Part shown: positions 23,040-34,887 of the stretch, in pieces
Position numbering within the stretch: position 1 is the stretch's first letter
Layout: the number at the start of each line of letters is the position of its first letter
Assembly (NCBI GenBank): GCA_963921795.1
Contig: OY997641.1
Span: 27,240,535-27,304,534 of the forward strand
DNA length: 64,000 bases
Reading direction: 5' to 3'
Source: Nannobrachium achirus
Taxonomy: Eukaryota; Chordata; Actinopteri; Myctophiformes; Myctophidae
Notes under the pieces: model-generated
What the model was told of the DNA's origin: nothing
The model's database searches: none
What the model saw: the letters and a program-made list of their open reading frames with translations, nothing else
Program-made: the position numbers and the translations under genes

Positions 23040-26000
23040 GTTTTCACTTTTTATTCATCAAGACAGACATGAGCATTAAAATAAGCAAAAACAATAATCA
23101 TTCAGTCCTCAAAATCTTTTGATCAAAATGAATTTGTTATATTACAGTAAGGGGATGAGCGATCAATGAGAGCTCTGGGGAAAAACCTGGACTAACATTG
23201 TACATAATGTAATGCTTACTTAACCGACTTCTCCAAAATTTAAAATAAAAAATCACTAAGTGAAGTGGAACCTGACAGAAACAAAACAAGCCACAACTTT
23301 TGTTGTTTTCTTCAATGTAATTTACTCTAAATGCCAAGAAACAAGGAGAACGTGTAGAGATTGCCAGACAACTCATCTTGAACTTGCACTAAGTTCCGTA
23401 ATTAAAATGATGGCCAAAAAAAGAAACCAAGCTAAGAGATACAATGTCAGATGAACCACAACTAGCCCCATCCTGAAACAAGAAACAAATACTTCCAGAA
23501 AAACAGCAAATCTAAAAGGAACATGAAACCCAATGTTTTTTCTTTTCTTTTTTATCCTCTTGTACAGGTTTGTTTTCTATGTTTTCTCCTTAAAGCCACT
23601 ACTTTTGTGGTTCACCTTGTTTTTAAGCAGCGAAGTGTCAGGTTCAGGGTAAGGATGGGGTGCACTCTTCTGATTCTTCCTCCAAATTTCCCAGCTTCCC
23701 CTGTTGAGCAAAAACGTTAACAGAACAGCATATTAGCAAAGGCCTTTTCGACAAGTGCACACAGCAGCCTATGTTGCTACTGGTGTAGAAGTCACACACA
23801 TTCCTCCTAGCTTAACAGGTCCCTCAAATCAGTCGCAGAGGAAGGTGTAGAGTATTAACAGAGACACCGCTAGCCTTTTAGTACTACCAAGGACAGTGTG
23901 CAATGCATTTGGGCCAGAAATTCCTGGCTTTTTTAAATGTTCTACCTTTGATTTATCAAGACTTCCTTTTTACCATGTGGTCTGTACAATTAGTGGTAGT
24001 GGTTTGATGTGACTTTGAAATCCTTTTCATCACCATATACATACATATTTTAATTGGTCTCAACCTGTTTGATATTTCCCATGGCCATAAGTTAGTTTTG
24101 TGAAAAGGCAATAACCATTAGTTTAAATAATTTCCATGTAAAATGCAAACAAAAGTTTACAAACTTAAATAAACTCTATACACCAGAATTCATGTATACT
24201 TCCTAGTAAAATGTTATACTATGGGACATTTGCTACATTAGTGACAATTTAAGCAGATGGCAAGGGTATATCAAGCAGGCTAATCTTGTTATGTGACATT
24301 AAAGCAATATGATACTTTGGCAGAGGTTTGGGTTGTGTACTTACCTTGTCATGATCCAACTAGTCCAATTGGTGGGACGCATCGCTCCGTTAGTTGACAA
24401 GAAAATTAGTAACCCAAAAATAGTGTCTTGACTTCATTGTGCGAACACCTCTCAAAGCCACTCTTTTAGCACATAACCAAAAGTGAACAAAGCTGATTAA
24501 AACCTCAAGAACAGATACTTTAAGATTCAAATTCAAAAATAGCAAAAGTAGCCAATAGACAAGCTAAAAAAAACATGTTGCTTTGCGCCGTGTTTCGAGC
24601 TTGTAGATCTACTTTTGAGTGACGCTGTTGTAGATCAAGTAGGGCATTAATTTACCCAAAACACAAAAAAAGTTAAAAAATGGGGATATGGTTTCTGCCT
24701 GACAGCAATGACACAAAACCCAGTGTGTTTAAATCGGCTTTGTTCGCAGTCGCTTATGTGCTAAAAGAGTACCTTTGAGAGCAGTTTCATCATACAATGG
24801 AAGTCAATGAGAGACTACTTTTGGGTTTCTAATCAACTGCACAACAGAGAAATGTTTTTCACCAATTGGACTAGTTACATCATAACAAACCAAGTACACA
24901 ACCAAAACCTCTCTACCAAAGTGTCCCATCACTTCAACAATTTCACAGTGTCTTGGACATTCATACTGCCCGTATACAGTCTCTTTCAAAAGATATTTGC
25001 GTTTTAAATTAAGATATTTGAAGTGTGCGTTTTAAATTAAATTAACACAAAAAATACAAAGTAAATCAAGCTTTCAAGTTCATGGTTTGGAAAACCACTT
25101 TGTTTGACAGGCAACAGCATTCAGAAATGGATGTGGGTAGAGAAAGGAGTACCTGGGGTGAGTACCTGCACAGTTTGAGAGTCAGAGTATCCATGATTTT
25201 TAATTTGCCCTTTTCTCATGTGGTCTTGCTCACAACACCAACGCTGTGTGAGGTATGGAAGTCAGCTGCAATTGATTTGGTAAACCCTACCGTCCAGTTA
25301 GTTAGTTACGTTAGGTCCCGGTGCTATGACACCAACCACCCACCCACCCCCCTCAAAAATAAAATTAAAAAAATACACATATGGCATCATCAGGCACACT
25401 GACCTGGACAACAAATCCATTGGCAATCGATATTTAAGTTATAAATTACGACAATACTTAAAAAGAAAACAAAATCGGTATCGTTTTCACAAATACCTGA
25501 ACGGGGCAGCTGCGTTACAAAATGGTTGCGTCCGTGTACGACTACAACCCTGCCCCACTATCCCAAAGATACACTTGGTTTTAATTTGCTCCATAAATGG
25601 GATATAAGTCAATAAATCAAAGTTCATAAAAATAAAAACAGGTAAATGCAAGAAGAAAATGTGATTGAAGTAAATTTGGTTTTCATATAGTTTTTCTTCA
25701 ATTTAAATACACAACCACATGTGTTGTAAAAAACCGATACAAAACGAGGGGTACCTCCGGGTATGTTTGCTCAGGGCTACACTGGCCTTTCCCTCTTGGC
25801 TTTGTGTGACTGTTTTCTACCTTCTTCTCATTCATCAGGCCTAGTCCCCCATCTTCAGTGCATACTTACGATGCACTATTTGAAAACAGGATAAAGATAT
25901 ATATATATATATGCAGACAGTAGATAAGACAGAAAAAAAACAATAGGCATTGAACTTAACGTAAATGGAGGGTAGGAGAGGAGGGAGGGGTGTGCGGGTA

Positions 26001-26054
26001 GGGGGTGGGGGTTGTGGGGTGGTGGGTTGGTGTTGCGAAGGGGCAGGAGGACGC
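23040..26054 (-). other. Probable LUC7L3 3' UTR and downstream region
   Basis: No coding exon is recognised here. The sequence is AT-rich. Candidate polyadenylation signals on the minus strand are ATTAAA near 25570 and 25195 and AATAAA at 23055-23050, so the transcript may end at any of these. A foldback element (24345-24885) interrupts the stretch and argues against one uninterrupted conserved 3' UTR. Confidence 0.35.
24345..24885. repeat. Foldback MITE in the LUC7L3 3' region
   Basis: The ends AACTAGTCCAATTGGTG and CACCAATTGGACTAGTT pair. The inner arms around AAGCCACTCTTTTAGCACAT (24457) and ATGTGCTAAAAGAGTACC (24755) continue the stem. A decayed hairpin copy lies near the centre (24530-24618). 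Confidence 0.8.
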
Positions 26055-26093
26055 ACTTACCTGAGCCTGATCTGAGGTCCTATCAGATCAGTT
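26055..26093 (-). other. LUC7L3: LUC7L3 3' UTR start with a splice donor just after the stop
   Basis: After the TAA at 26096-26094 the exon runs on and meets a strong donor, CTCAG|GTAAGT, with its last exonic base at 26061. That is 33 nt past the stop, too close to trigger nonsense-mediated decay under the 50-nt rule. A downstream acceptor is expected at lower coordinates. A pyrimidine-rich candidate ends near 25876-25880 (minus strand CTGTTTTCAAATAG), but it is not proven. Confidence 0.55.
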
Positions 26094-29000
26094 TTAATTG
26101 GACTGAGTGTCACCTTCAGAATGGAGGAGCTCTTGCTGGCCGTTAAGCAGCGAGGCGGCGGCGGCGGTGTCCACCGCGGAGCCGGCCGCCTCCGTCTCCA
26201 TGGGCTCCGTGTCCGTCGAGGCCTTGGCCGCGTCGCCGTTGTCAGACGGCTTTTCTTTCTTGGAGCTGCTGCCGCTGCTCCTCTTCTCGTCTGAGTCCTT
26301 ACGGTCTGGGAAGGTAAAGAAGAGAATGCATTAAAGCAGGCTGGTGATGTTGATGCTCCGACGGCACTTGCCCATATTCCCATGGCAGCCATTCTGTCCT
26401 TACTTCGAACGCCAGTATTAAGAGCTAAATTTGAATATTGGCAAATTACCTTATTTATTCTTAGTACAATGTCTTGAGACATTTTTACCAATGAATTTCA
26501 AAAACTTTTCCAAAATATTTAAACCAATTTCCAGGCCTATAATGGGTGTAATGCCCAAAGACGGTTAGTGTAGCAGAAATAAAGCATTAATGGTATTATG
26601 GATAAAATAAAGCATAGAATGAAACCAAATGGACCCATATAGACAGTTATAACGGCCGTGTATGTTTGCATCAAGCGACAGCTGCGAGCACTCGAAGGGT
26701 GTGAGCATATAGAATTCGGCGAAAAACTACTTATGTTACATGTTTCGTGTAATGTTATACATGTTTTAGAAAAACTATGCATAGCTAAATATTTTCCCAT
26801 GACCTTCCAGGACCTTTGATCAATTCCAAAACTTTTCCAGTACTGGAATTTTTTTTCTTCTAATTTCAAAATATTTCCAGGAATTTCATGACCGTGGGAA
26901 CCCTGTGGACTGCTAGGCCTCACCTCTGTCTCTAGATGACCGCTCTCTGTCTCTGTCTCTGCTACGACTGCGGTGGCGGTGGGACTTGCGCTCAGCGCTA
27001 CGCGACCGCTTCCTCTCGCGGCTGCGCGAGTGACGCTTTCTGTCAGACCGGTCACGGCTCCTCCTCCTCTCCCTCTCCCGATCCCGACTCCTTGAGAAAG
27101 ATGATAAGAAAATGCAATGAAGCTGAAGCTTTATTCTATGTCAAGCAGTTTCATGCCTGCCAAAAGAAAAACCCATTACACTTCAGAGTGCCTGCGCATT
27201 TAGTTTCTAGGCTATTATCTGGCAAACAATGGGAGGACAGAGTCTATCACAAAAGTCTCAACACCATTTGCATGAAGCAGCAGAAAGATACTTAAATATA
27301 GTGAACCGGGGATCAATGATTATAATTGAATGACTAAATGCTGCATGATAAATTTAAATACATCATTATTTCTAGGGAATTGTTTCGCAAGGAAGGGGAG
27401 TTTGCCAAGATTTATTTTCTAGCCCATTAACTAACCCAATAATCTAAATGTACAAGAATGACAGAGCATAAATATATACAACCCTGATATACTCAAGTAT
27501 GAACTGAATAATCCATTGTAGTCTTTAGTCTAGAACCCACTACTTGTGAAATGTATAGAATATGGTCCCCATTGCAAGGGCATTTGACCAAGTAGATCAT
27601 CATTACTGATGGCAATTAGTGGATCAACACTGAAAGGTCTCTCTATACCAGGGTTCTGACAAATAGAAACCCCAGTCAGGGTCCATTGGTCATACCTGCT
27701 GCGTTTGCGTTCCCTGTCTCTGCTCCTGGACCTCCGACGGTCACGGGACCGGCTCCTCTTCCTGTCCGACGCCCGGCTGGAGTGGCGGCTGTTGGAGTGG
27801 CTCCTACGCGATCTCTTGTCTCGCTCTCTCTCACGCTCCTTCTCTCTGTCCCGGTCTCTCTCCCTTTCTCGCTCCCGCTCTTTTTCCTTCTCTTTCTCCT
27901 TCTCACGCTCCTTCTCCTTTTCCTTCTCCTCCTCCTCCTTGCGCTTCTTCTCCCTCTCCTCTCGCTCACGTTCTCGGTCTTCGCGGTCTTTACGGACCAC
28001 TGGGTTCTCGCCGACTGGTTCTTCTGACCGTCGGCGCAGTTTCTCCTACAGAAAGGTGATAGCAGGGTTAGGAAAGTTCTTTTCAAAACGCAGTGACCAT
28101 TACAGATTACAGTTAAAGCATTTAGCAGACGCTTTTAATCCAAAGCAATTTACAATAAGCAGGTAATACACATCACTATAATAAGCAACATAATATTTCA
28201 GTACATTAACAACAATATAACAATAGAACAGGAATATCAATCTAGAAAAAAACAATAACATAGGTAGACCATGCACCTAATCATTAAAAAACTTCTAAAA
28301 CCTAAAAAATGCTATCTAGCTTCATGTATGGTCAACATGACAAGAGCACAGCATCCAACAGGCCTCATTTTCATCATACCTGCAGCTAGTCGTGGGCGAT
28401 AACAAATATTGCACTTTTACTCCACTATATTTATTTGAAAACTTTAGTTACTTTGCAGATATAAATAATATAAAACATACACTTTAGCCCAATTTTATAC
28501 CTTAGCCATTTGCAAATAGAGGTGTTGTGAGCTTGTAGATCTGCTATTTTCAAACATTTTGCACTTTTACTTTTGGTACTTTAAGTAAATTTTTACACAC
28601 TTTCATACTTTTACTCAAGTACATACTTTCACTTCAGTAAAACATTTGAGTACTTTTTTCCACCACTGCACATTACCTTGAGCTCCTCCACAGTGGATTT
28701 GATCTTGGCGTATCCCATGTGCTGCTTGCCCATCAGATGGTCATCCACCCGAGACTGGGCGTCGCCCACGATGAGGAAGGCCCCGCACACCTCGCACACC
28801 TCCATGGCCTTCTCCTGTTGGGCGAAGCTCTCGATGGTCTAGGAAAGGCAAATGGACAAAATTCATAATTGGGAAAACATCTCACTGTCACTGACATAAA
28901 GGGGGTGGCAGGTGTTTTTTTTCCTACAGGTTGGAAAAAAAAAAAAAAAACGTATTACTTTAAATAAAAACTAACGCCCACACAAAAAATGTGAAAGCTG

Positions 29001-32000
29001 ATACCTCTGGTGAACCAGTGTAATGAAAAGGTAATCTGCTATTGGTTGGTGGTGTTGAAAATTGATGTCACGCTATAAGCAGATGAGACATCACCTGACA
29101 TAAACAATAGACAACAGGTGGATTTACACAACCGTGTTTGGTTACGCTTTTAAAACAGGTGCTACATTTTGTTGATGCTCAAAACGTCTAACCACAAAAT
29201 TAATTTTAATTTTAGCTTGTTCAGGGGGGGGGGGGGAGAACAACTAGTAAATCAACAGAAACAACAATTATTCTAACTAGGCAGCAACTGTCATGTTGAC
29301 AAGCACCATGGCAACCGAGGATATCAGACATTATACAAAGCTAGCTTACTCACCGAGGGGGTGGAGCTTAGCAGCTCCCTGTCCTCCTTTAGCTGCTCCA
29401 CCAGCTTCATCATGCCCTGGGCCTCCTCAACACGACCCTCCGAACCCAGCTCCTCAATCTGGGACACAAAGGTTTTCATCACTGGACAGTTTACCAAGAC
29501 CCTCATCTTCTATTCTATTCCATTCAACCTAAGGCTGTACGAGGGTTTGTGTGCTACCTACCAAAGGGCACAATTTACTTAAAACTGTCTGGATACCTAC
29601 TGGGTACTCTACTGGCATGAATGCAAAGTCAAACTGTGTATATGGTCACAAACCTGTATAACCAGGTCCTCAATCTTCTCAGTCAAAACTTGGACTTTCT
29701 CCTCAGTCTTCCCTGATGGACCAGGGCCCTGCAGAAGGCATGGACAACATTTACAGAATGTTTTGAAGGAGGGAGAGATGTTCATTTGCGGTCAGCCACA
29801 TTAGAATGAATAGTGCAAACATAAAAACATGCATTAACACATAAAATCCAGTACTAAAGTTTTAAACATAAATTACATTATTCCTAGAGGATAGCGGCAG
29901 TTGCCATTGCCAATGAAATTATGTAACGACAAACTAGGGGTGGGCAATATGGTGATAAATATCGTTAAGACGATACAATGTCTCCACGATATTCCTTTTC
30001 AGAGATATTGTATATATCGTGATAAAAATATGAGGGAGCCTTATAAAAATCCTGTTGAATTGTTAATACAGAGACTCATTGCAGAATGCATTTAAACCTA
30101 CATTTGTCTAAATCAGTAGTTCTCAAACTTTAAAAAGTCAAGGTCTCCCCTTAACTTTATACAAATGAAACCAAATGGACCCTTACTTGTATACCGTCAT
30201 AGTTACATACTTGTAAGGGTCAATTTAGACCTCCCAGGGAGTCCCTGGACCCCACTTTGAGGACCACTGATCTGAATGGTCTGTTACTCCTTTTTCTTTT
30301 AGTTTGTAGGTGGTTGTACTGTTAGGTAACTTGAAAAATAACCGTAAAAAAACATGAAAAAGAAATGTGATAAGACTGCGTATTGTGATACAGCTTGGAA
30401 ACATATTGTGGCATTGTATTTTTCCATATCGCCCAACCCAACGACAAACTATTGAGACGATCACCGATGGACAACGCCTCCGTCACGGTAAAGGTGACAA
30501 TTTAAGCAGCAGTTCTTTGCCAGACATTATCTCCCTGTGAGATGGATATAAAACTGGGAACCATGTTAATGCAAACCTACCCCTGCTTGCTGCTGAGCTT
30601 GTGAGAGTGCTAGGCGAGCATGCCCTCTACGAATCCTCCTCTCCACCTCGGCCAAGAGAGACTGGAGGTAGCGTAGGAAGTCCCGCTCATAACCCTCCTT
30701 CATAAATCTAGAGCTCTTCTCGTACCTGGACAGAGGGATGTGCCAATGAGTGTGTGTTTTTTCTTAAAGCTAACTGAACACACATACAGTGTTTCTATAA
30801 CTGCATTGAGTACTTACGTTTTCCTTAGATTTTCATCATGGATTTTCTCACAAGGACCTGGGGGAAAAGAAATACAAAACTCAATCAACACAGAAATACT
30901 GCGCATGCATCCAGATAATAACTGGTAGTTTGAAAACTACGAAGACTCAATACAAGTTCTTGAACTTACCCAAGTCAGAGCGGGTGTTTGTGAATAGCTC
31001 TGCTGGGCAGAAGCCACACAAGTAGTATCGGCACACCTATAGAAGAAAATAAACATTTTATAGTTACCGGTATGTGCAAGGTAAGGTTTGTTTGAGCTCA
31101 AGTTTATCGCAAGTTTCTCGTCAAATGACACCTTTGTCAAATCAGATTAAGCAGGCATTATATAAGACACTATTAATCAATTATTTGTGCTGGTACTTGC
31201 ATTAAGTATTACAAATCATACTAATCAGCCTTGAGTATTATGTCTATGACTCAGGATCTACTATGGATTATCAGCACAACAATCTCATGGCATGTTACTG
31301 TGTGCCACCATGGTTGCACACTAGCCCCGTACACAACACACATAATCTGTGGAGGCATTGGAGCAGTAGTTTTTTTAAAGGCCAGGGAGAAAAAATATGT
31401 CTTTAATCTGGTTTTTAAAAATGACACCCATAGGCAGGGTGTTTCGCAAGTTTGGTGTTGCGGCCAAGAAGGCACGGTTGCCTTTTTGCTGGAACCTTAA
31501 CCCATTTAGGGGTGTACAACTTCACAGTCTGTGACATGACTCGTTGCATTGTGTTCATGTAGACCTACTGAATGTAAGTATTAAAGGCCTGCCGTGTGTC
31601 AGTAGGATTACGTCACTGCGTGAAACAACATGGTGATGCCCATGTTGGAAAGGAAGTGCCACCCAACTTTGGCGAGTGGCACCATCTGGTTGGCTTAACT
31701 AAACGTGACGTCTAGACAGGGGCGTAAATTGGGTATGGCAGGGGTATGCAGCTGCCATACCCTGGGTCCAGGGGGGGAAGATAAAAGTTAGTTCTAAACA
31801 TGAATCCATGAACGTCTCTTTGTCTATCTGTGCGGGTTATTATGTTGGTAAATTACAGTAAAATAACTACAAATGCTAAATTTAACTAAATGGTCACTTT
31901 AACAAGGTAGTATAATTATATTATAGGTATAGGCCTATATATTTATATATTATATGCACTTCTTAAAATAGATATATCATGCCTGTTGCTACGGTATGGC

Positions 32001-32865
32001 AACATGACTGGTGTCTTGCACGCGCGCGCAAGACACCAGTTGGCAGTTGCCATACCTTAGCTTTTTCTGAACTGACGCCACTGCGTCTAGATAGTGTGAC
32101 TGTAGGCTACTCAGCGGATTATCTGACGTATCATGTTAACTTTAGGATCCAAAGTGCAAATTATTTGTTGGCCCAGCTTGTACACAATACAATCCTGAGT
32201 TGTTTTATTCATTTTGTAACTCACGAGCGTACAAATGCAACCAAATGGGCCGTGGTTCCTTTTGATTACATGTGTACACTAGCAGACAGAGTTATTGACA
32301 TAGACAAATATATATATTTTTTTTTTAAATGTAGTTAAGTAAAATTAGATTTTTACTTCGTCGTGACCCATAAACATTGGTCCGTGAACCACATATATCC
32401 CACTGTTTGGGACCCAGTGATCTACAGAATTGAAGTGAGACGTTATTGCGAGAACAACGACCCAACTAACAGACAAAACAAGAGCAGCACAACGCAGCGC
32501 TGGCCTTATCGTTGCTAACACCAACACCATTTAACTAGTTATATTGCTAACACACCAACATCACCTTCAACGCCATTTCCACACTTTCACAGAAGAACCA
32601 CATATGGGTTTGCGAACTGTACTATCAATCCACGTGTCAATGTCTGCGTAATTATGATCGGAATCTTAAGAATACCGTATTCATTGTTTGTCCGGGAAAT
32701 GAATTAACAGAAGCAGACCAGCCTTCTTAGCTTAGCTTAGCTTATAATTAGCCGATGCTAACTCACCGTCTCGTGGTCCCATCTCACGTTGCATCGTTTC
32801 TCGTCGGGGGCCAGGTTTCTGTCTCGGCCCATCAACTCGTCCAGTAGCTGGGCGGCAGAAAGCAT
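26094..32865 (-). CDS. LUC7L3: LUC7L3, U1 snRNP-associated splicing factor (10 coding exons)
   Basis: Exons in transcript order: 32865-32767, 31036-30970, 30857-30818, 30725-30581, 29728-29654, 29458-29354, 28838-28677, 28045-27696, 27090-26924, 26305-26094. All junctions are GT..AG and phases join to 474 codons (473 residues plus TAA). The start MLSAAQLLDELMGRD and the end EGDTQSN match vertebrate LUC7L3 (CROP). Finger 1 likely uses C35, C43, C58 and H62 (LCGFCP..GPCEKIH). A charged helical stretch follows at about 85-175. Finger 2 uses C192, C195, H211 and H217 (CEVCG..DDHLMGKQHMGY). From about 232 the protein is Arg/Glu- then Arg/Ser-rich, and it ends in a Ser/Ala/Thr-rich acidic tail. In known family members the LUC7 domain binds U1 snRNP and affects 5' splice-site choice in the nucleus. 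At 473 residues it is about 40 longer than human (432), mostly in the low-complexity tail. The gene is divergent from ANKRD40. Confidence 0.96.
28104..28370. repeat. SINE/LINE-tail repeat in LUC7L3 intron 7
   Basis: GCATTTAGCAGACGCTTTTA and the following AT-rich ~200 bp match 43370-43580. It is a common fish repeat tail. Confidence 0.6.
28395..28675. repeat. ACTCAAGTAC-rich repeat in LUC7L3 intron 7
   Basis: It ends TACTTTTTTCCACCACTG, the reverse of the common fish repeat start CAGTGGTGGAAAGTA seen at 55722. A half hairpin (28523-28552) lies inside. Confidence 0.6.
28523..28552. repeat. Half hairpin repeat in LUC7L3 intron 7
   Basis: Only the right arm, GTTGTGAGCTTGTAGATCTG onward, remains. 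Confidence 0.75.
29934..30440. mobile_element. MITE with a nested hAT-like element in LUC7L3 intron 4
   Basis: The outer ends AGGGGTGGGCAATATGG and CCATATCGCCCAACCCA are flanked by ACGACAAACT at 29926-29935 and 30441-30450. A second element nests inside at about 30113-30272 (AGTTCTCAAACTTT to AGGACCACTG). Confidence 0.75.
31717..32083. mobile_element. hAT-like MITE, family D, in LUC7L3 intron 1
   Basis: The ends CAGGGGCGTAAATTGG and GAACTGACGCCACTG are flanked by CGTCTAGA at 31709-31716 and 32084-32091. A perfect internal palindrome, arm ACTGGTGTCTTGCACGCG, lies at about 32009-32040. Confidence 0.9.
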
Positions 32866-33010
32866 TTTGCCGTTTATTTCAGTCGGTGCGGATTAAAATC
32901 CCCCTCTTGTATTTTATCTAACTCACACCATTTATTGCGCGCAACATTAACTCTGGACAAAATGGCAGCTTCCGACCGTCTCACAAAACAGCATCTTCTT
33001 CTGCAGCTAT
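32866..33010 (-). promoter_or_regulatory. LUC7L3 5' UTR and promoter region
   Basis: This lies directly upstream of the LUC7L3 start codon at 32865. It has several CpGs and no TATA box that I can see, as expected for a housekeeping splicing-factor promoter. The start site is not determinable from sequence alone. Confidence 0.4.
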
Positions 33011-33104
33011 TGGACTTCCGGCAGGCAAGACTACAATGGCGCATTGCTGCCTCTCTCTGGTTCAAAGGGGTAACTCGCCTGTGACCAAAGTGACATTTAC
33101 ATGT

Positions 33105-33200
33105 TGTCAGGCCAAGGACCTCTTAGTTGAGAGAGAGATGAAGCGGGGACCCCCACAACCTTATCATGGATTCCATATAGTTTCATCGTTTGATGCTTAT
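33105..33200. mobile_element. Family A MITE fragment
   Basis: The segment GTTGTCAGGCCAAGGACC through TTTCATCGTTTGAT matches the first ~90 bp of family A. It lies next to the LUC7L3 promoter. Confidence 0.65.
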
Positions 33201-33479
33201 TCCTCCCTGACCCAAATCCCTAAAATGTAAATAGCTTTTACTCTTCTCCCCTATAACTCTCATACATTAAGACAAGACATCTGTTTTTCTGTACAAAGTC
33301 AGATCGAAAAGCAAAAATTACAACTACTCGCTTGCGGCGATGGGAGTGGACAACGGCTTTGGTGGCATGGATGTGAACTGTTGTGATAAGAGAAGGCTAG
33401 AGAATGAAATACAACCACCCTAGACTACAGAGTACAGACCATTGAGTGACCTCTAGACCTACTGCATATAGGCCTATAA

Positions 33480-33775
33480 ACAGAGCTGCTACCTAAATGC
33501 ATTTTAAATCTGAGGCTTTTGCTGCTTTTTTGTCCCAAAGCGACTGCAAATGATTGCTGCTATTTGTTCCAAAAAACTGTATACCCTGATATAACATGTT
33601 TGTACATAACACCAAAATGGTATAGCTCTGTTTACACATGCTGTACCCCCTCCAACTGTATTATGTTCCCCTTTTTCAACAGGTTTATTTTGACACTTGC
33701 TTTGGCAATGTAAATTTATGTTTTCTCATGCCAATAAAGCTCCATTGAATTGAATTGAATTGGATTGGATCACAG
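33480..33775 (+). mobile_element. LINE 3' end with GAATT tail
   Basis: The stretch ends in ATGCCAATAAAGCTCC followed by repeats of GAATTGAATTG, the pattern of a fish L2-type 3' terminus. A related tail in opposite orientation lies at 57673-57720. Confidence 0.5.
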
Positions 33776-33829
33776 ACTACCTCTTGGGAAGCATGTGAGA
33801 CTGTAGGGTTATCGGTCGTTGGTGCTGGT

Positions 33830-34290
33830 GAGCAGCATGGTGTGCTGTCTCCAGTTCACCCTACTACAGTATACACAGTCATCTGACTTCCGCTTCTACT
33901 CCAAGACAGAAGTTCTCAGATGACGCGAGTGGTCAGCTGTATCTCAGGTGTCAACACGGTTGCGCATGTGTGAAGGATTTTGTGCAGGCAAAAATTGTGA
34001 GGCAAATCAGCTCATTCTCAATGCTAGCAAGACCAAGGAGATGGTGGTGGACCACCGTACGGCCAAGCAGGTTTCTGGGAGTGCACCTGAACAGGTCGTT
34101 GGACTGGTCTGACAACTGCGACGCACTCTACAGCAAGGGGAGGAGCAGGCTGCTCTTCCTTCTCTTTTGGTGTGTGAAACAGGATGTTACAGCTGTTCCA
34201 CTTTTTGTCTGTTTTGGCCAGTGTTCTCTTCTTTTACATTACGTGCTCTGTCACAGTGACACTAGCAACCTAAAAGGCTGGTGAGGCAGG
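33830..34290 (+). pseudogene. Decayed L2-type LINE reverse-transcriptase fragment
   Basis: Broken frames retain a recognisable order: VLSPV near 33847, then SDDASGQL (a FADD-box relic) near 33915, NQLILNASKTKEMVVDH near 34005-34050, and FLGVHLNRSLDWSDNCDAL in another frame near 34072-34130. This matches the end of an L2-type ORF2. Stops and frameshifts make it non-functional. Confidence 0.65.
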
Positions 34291-34297
34291 GACCTGA

Positions 34298-34460
34298 CTG
34301 GGGGCGGGGGGGGTGGAGGAGATTTGTTTTTGGGCTTTTATGCCTTTATTGATAGGACAGCAGACCGACAGGAATTGGGGATGGCAATGCCTAAGTGGTA
34401 TGCACCTGGACCAGTAGGCCAGCAGACACCCTGGAGGAGGTTTTCTAAGGACGGTGCATA
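34298..34460 (-). mobile_element. SINE family 2 copy
   Basis: It is the reverse of 14143-14290: GGGCTTTTATGCCTTTATTG, then AGGACAGCAGACCGACAGG and CACCTGGACCAGTAGGCCAG. Confidence 0.6.
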
Positions 34461-34537
34461 CAGCTCAGAAGCTCAGAAGTTGGACACCATCATTGAAGCT
34501 CCCACCCCCTCTACCTGCACTTAGTGGGGCATCTGAG

Positions 34538-34631
34538 CAGGAGAGAAAACGATAGATTCACTTACCCTGGGTCACACAGGGCAAGTGAATCTATTGTTTT
34601 CTCTCCTGGTCCACCCAGGCTGGGTGGACCT
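34538..34631. repeat. Two adjacent perfect-type hairpins
   Basis: CAGGAGAGAAAAC(G/A)ATAGATT arms of about 32 nt face each other at 34538-34608. GGTCCACCCAG and CTGGGTGGACC follow at 34609-34631. Confidence 0.8.
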
Positions 34632-34887
34632 GTATGAAACTTGGCATAAGTATAGCCATAAGTATAGTCCTTAGCTATGAGGATTTACAACGAGACACAC
34701 TTTGGTTACTCTGCCTGGTCAACTAATTCATATAACTTGGAATAAAAGACACACCAAGGACTCTGACCTAATCTAACACTTAGTCAGATAGTTATGTAAA
34801 GATTGCAAATTTCTTTACACTAGAAGCAGCGTCTAGTCGGCGACCTGGCCAACTCGGGAACGATGTAAATAGAGAATGAATGCCCCG

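Noticed and set aside
27686..28166. Plus-strand ORFs opposite LUC7L3 exon 8
   Set aside because: They are shadows of the Arg/Ser/Glu-rich coding exon, giving Leu/Ser-rich antisense peptides.
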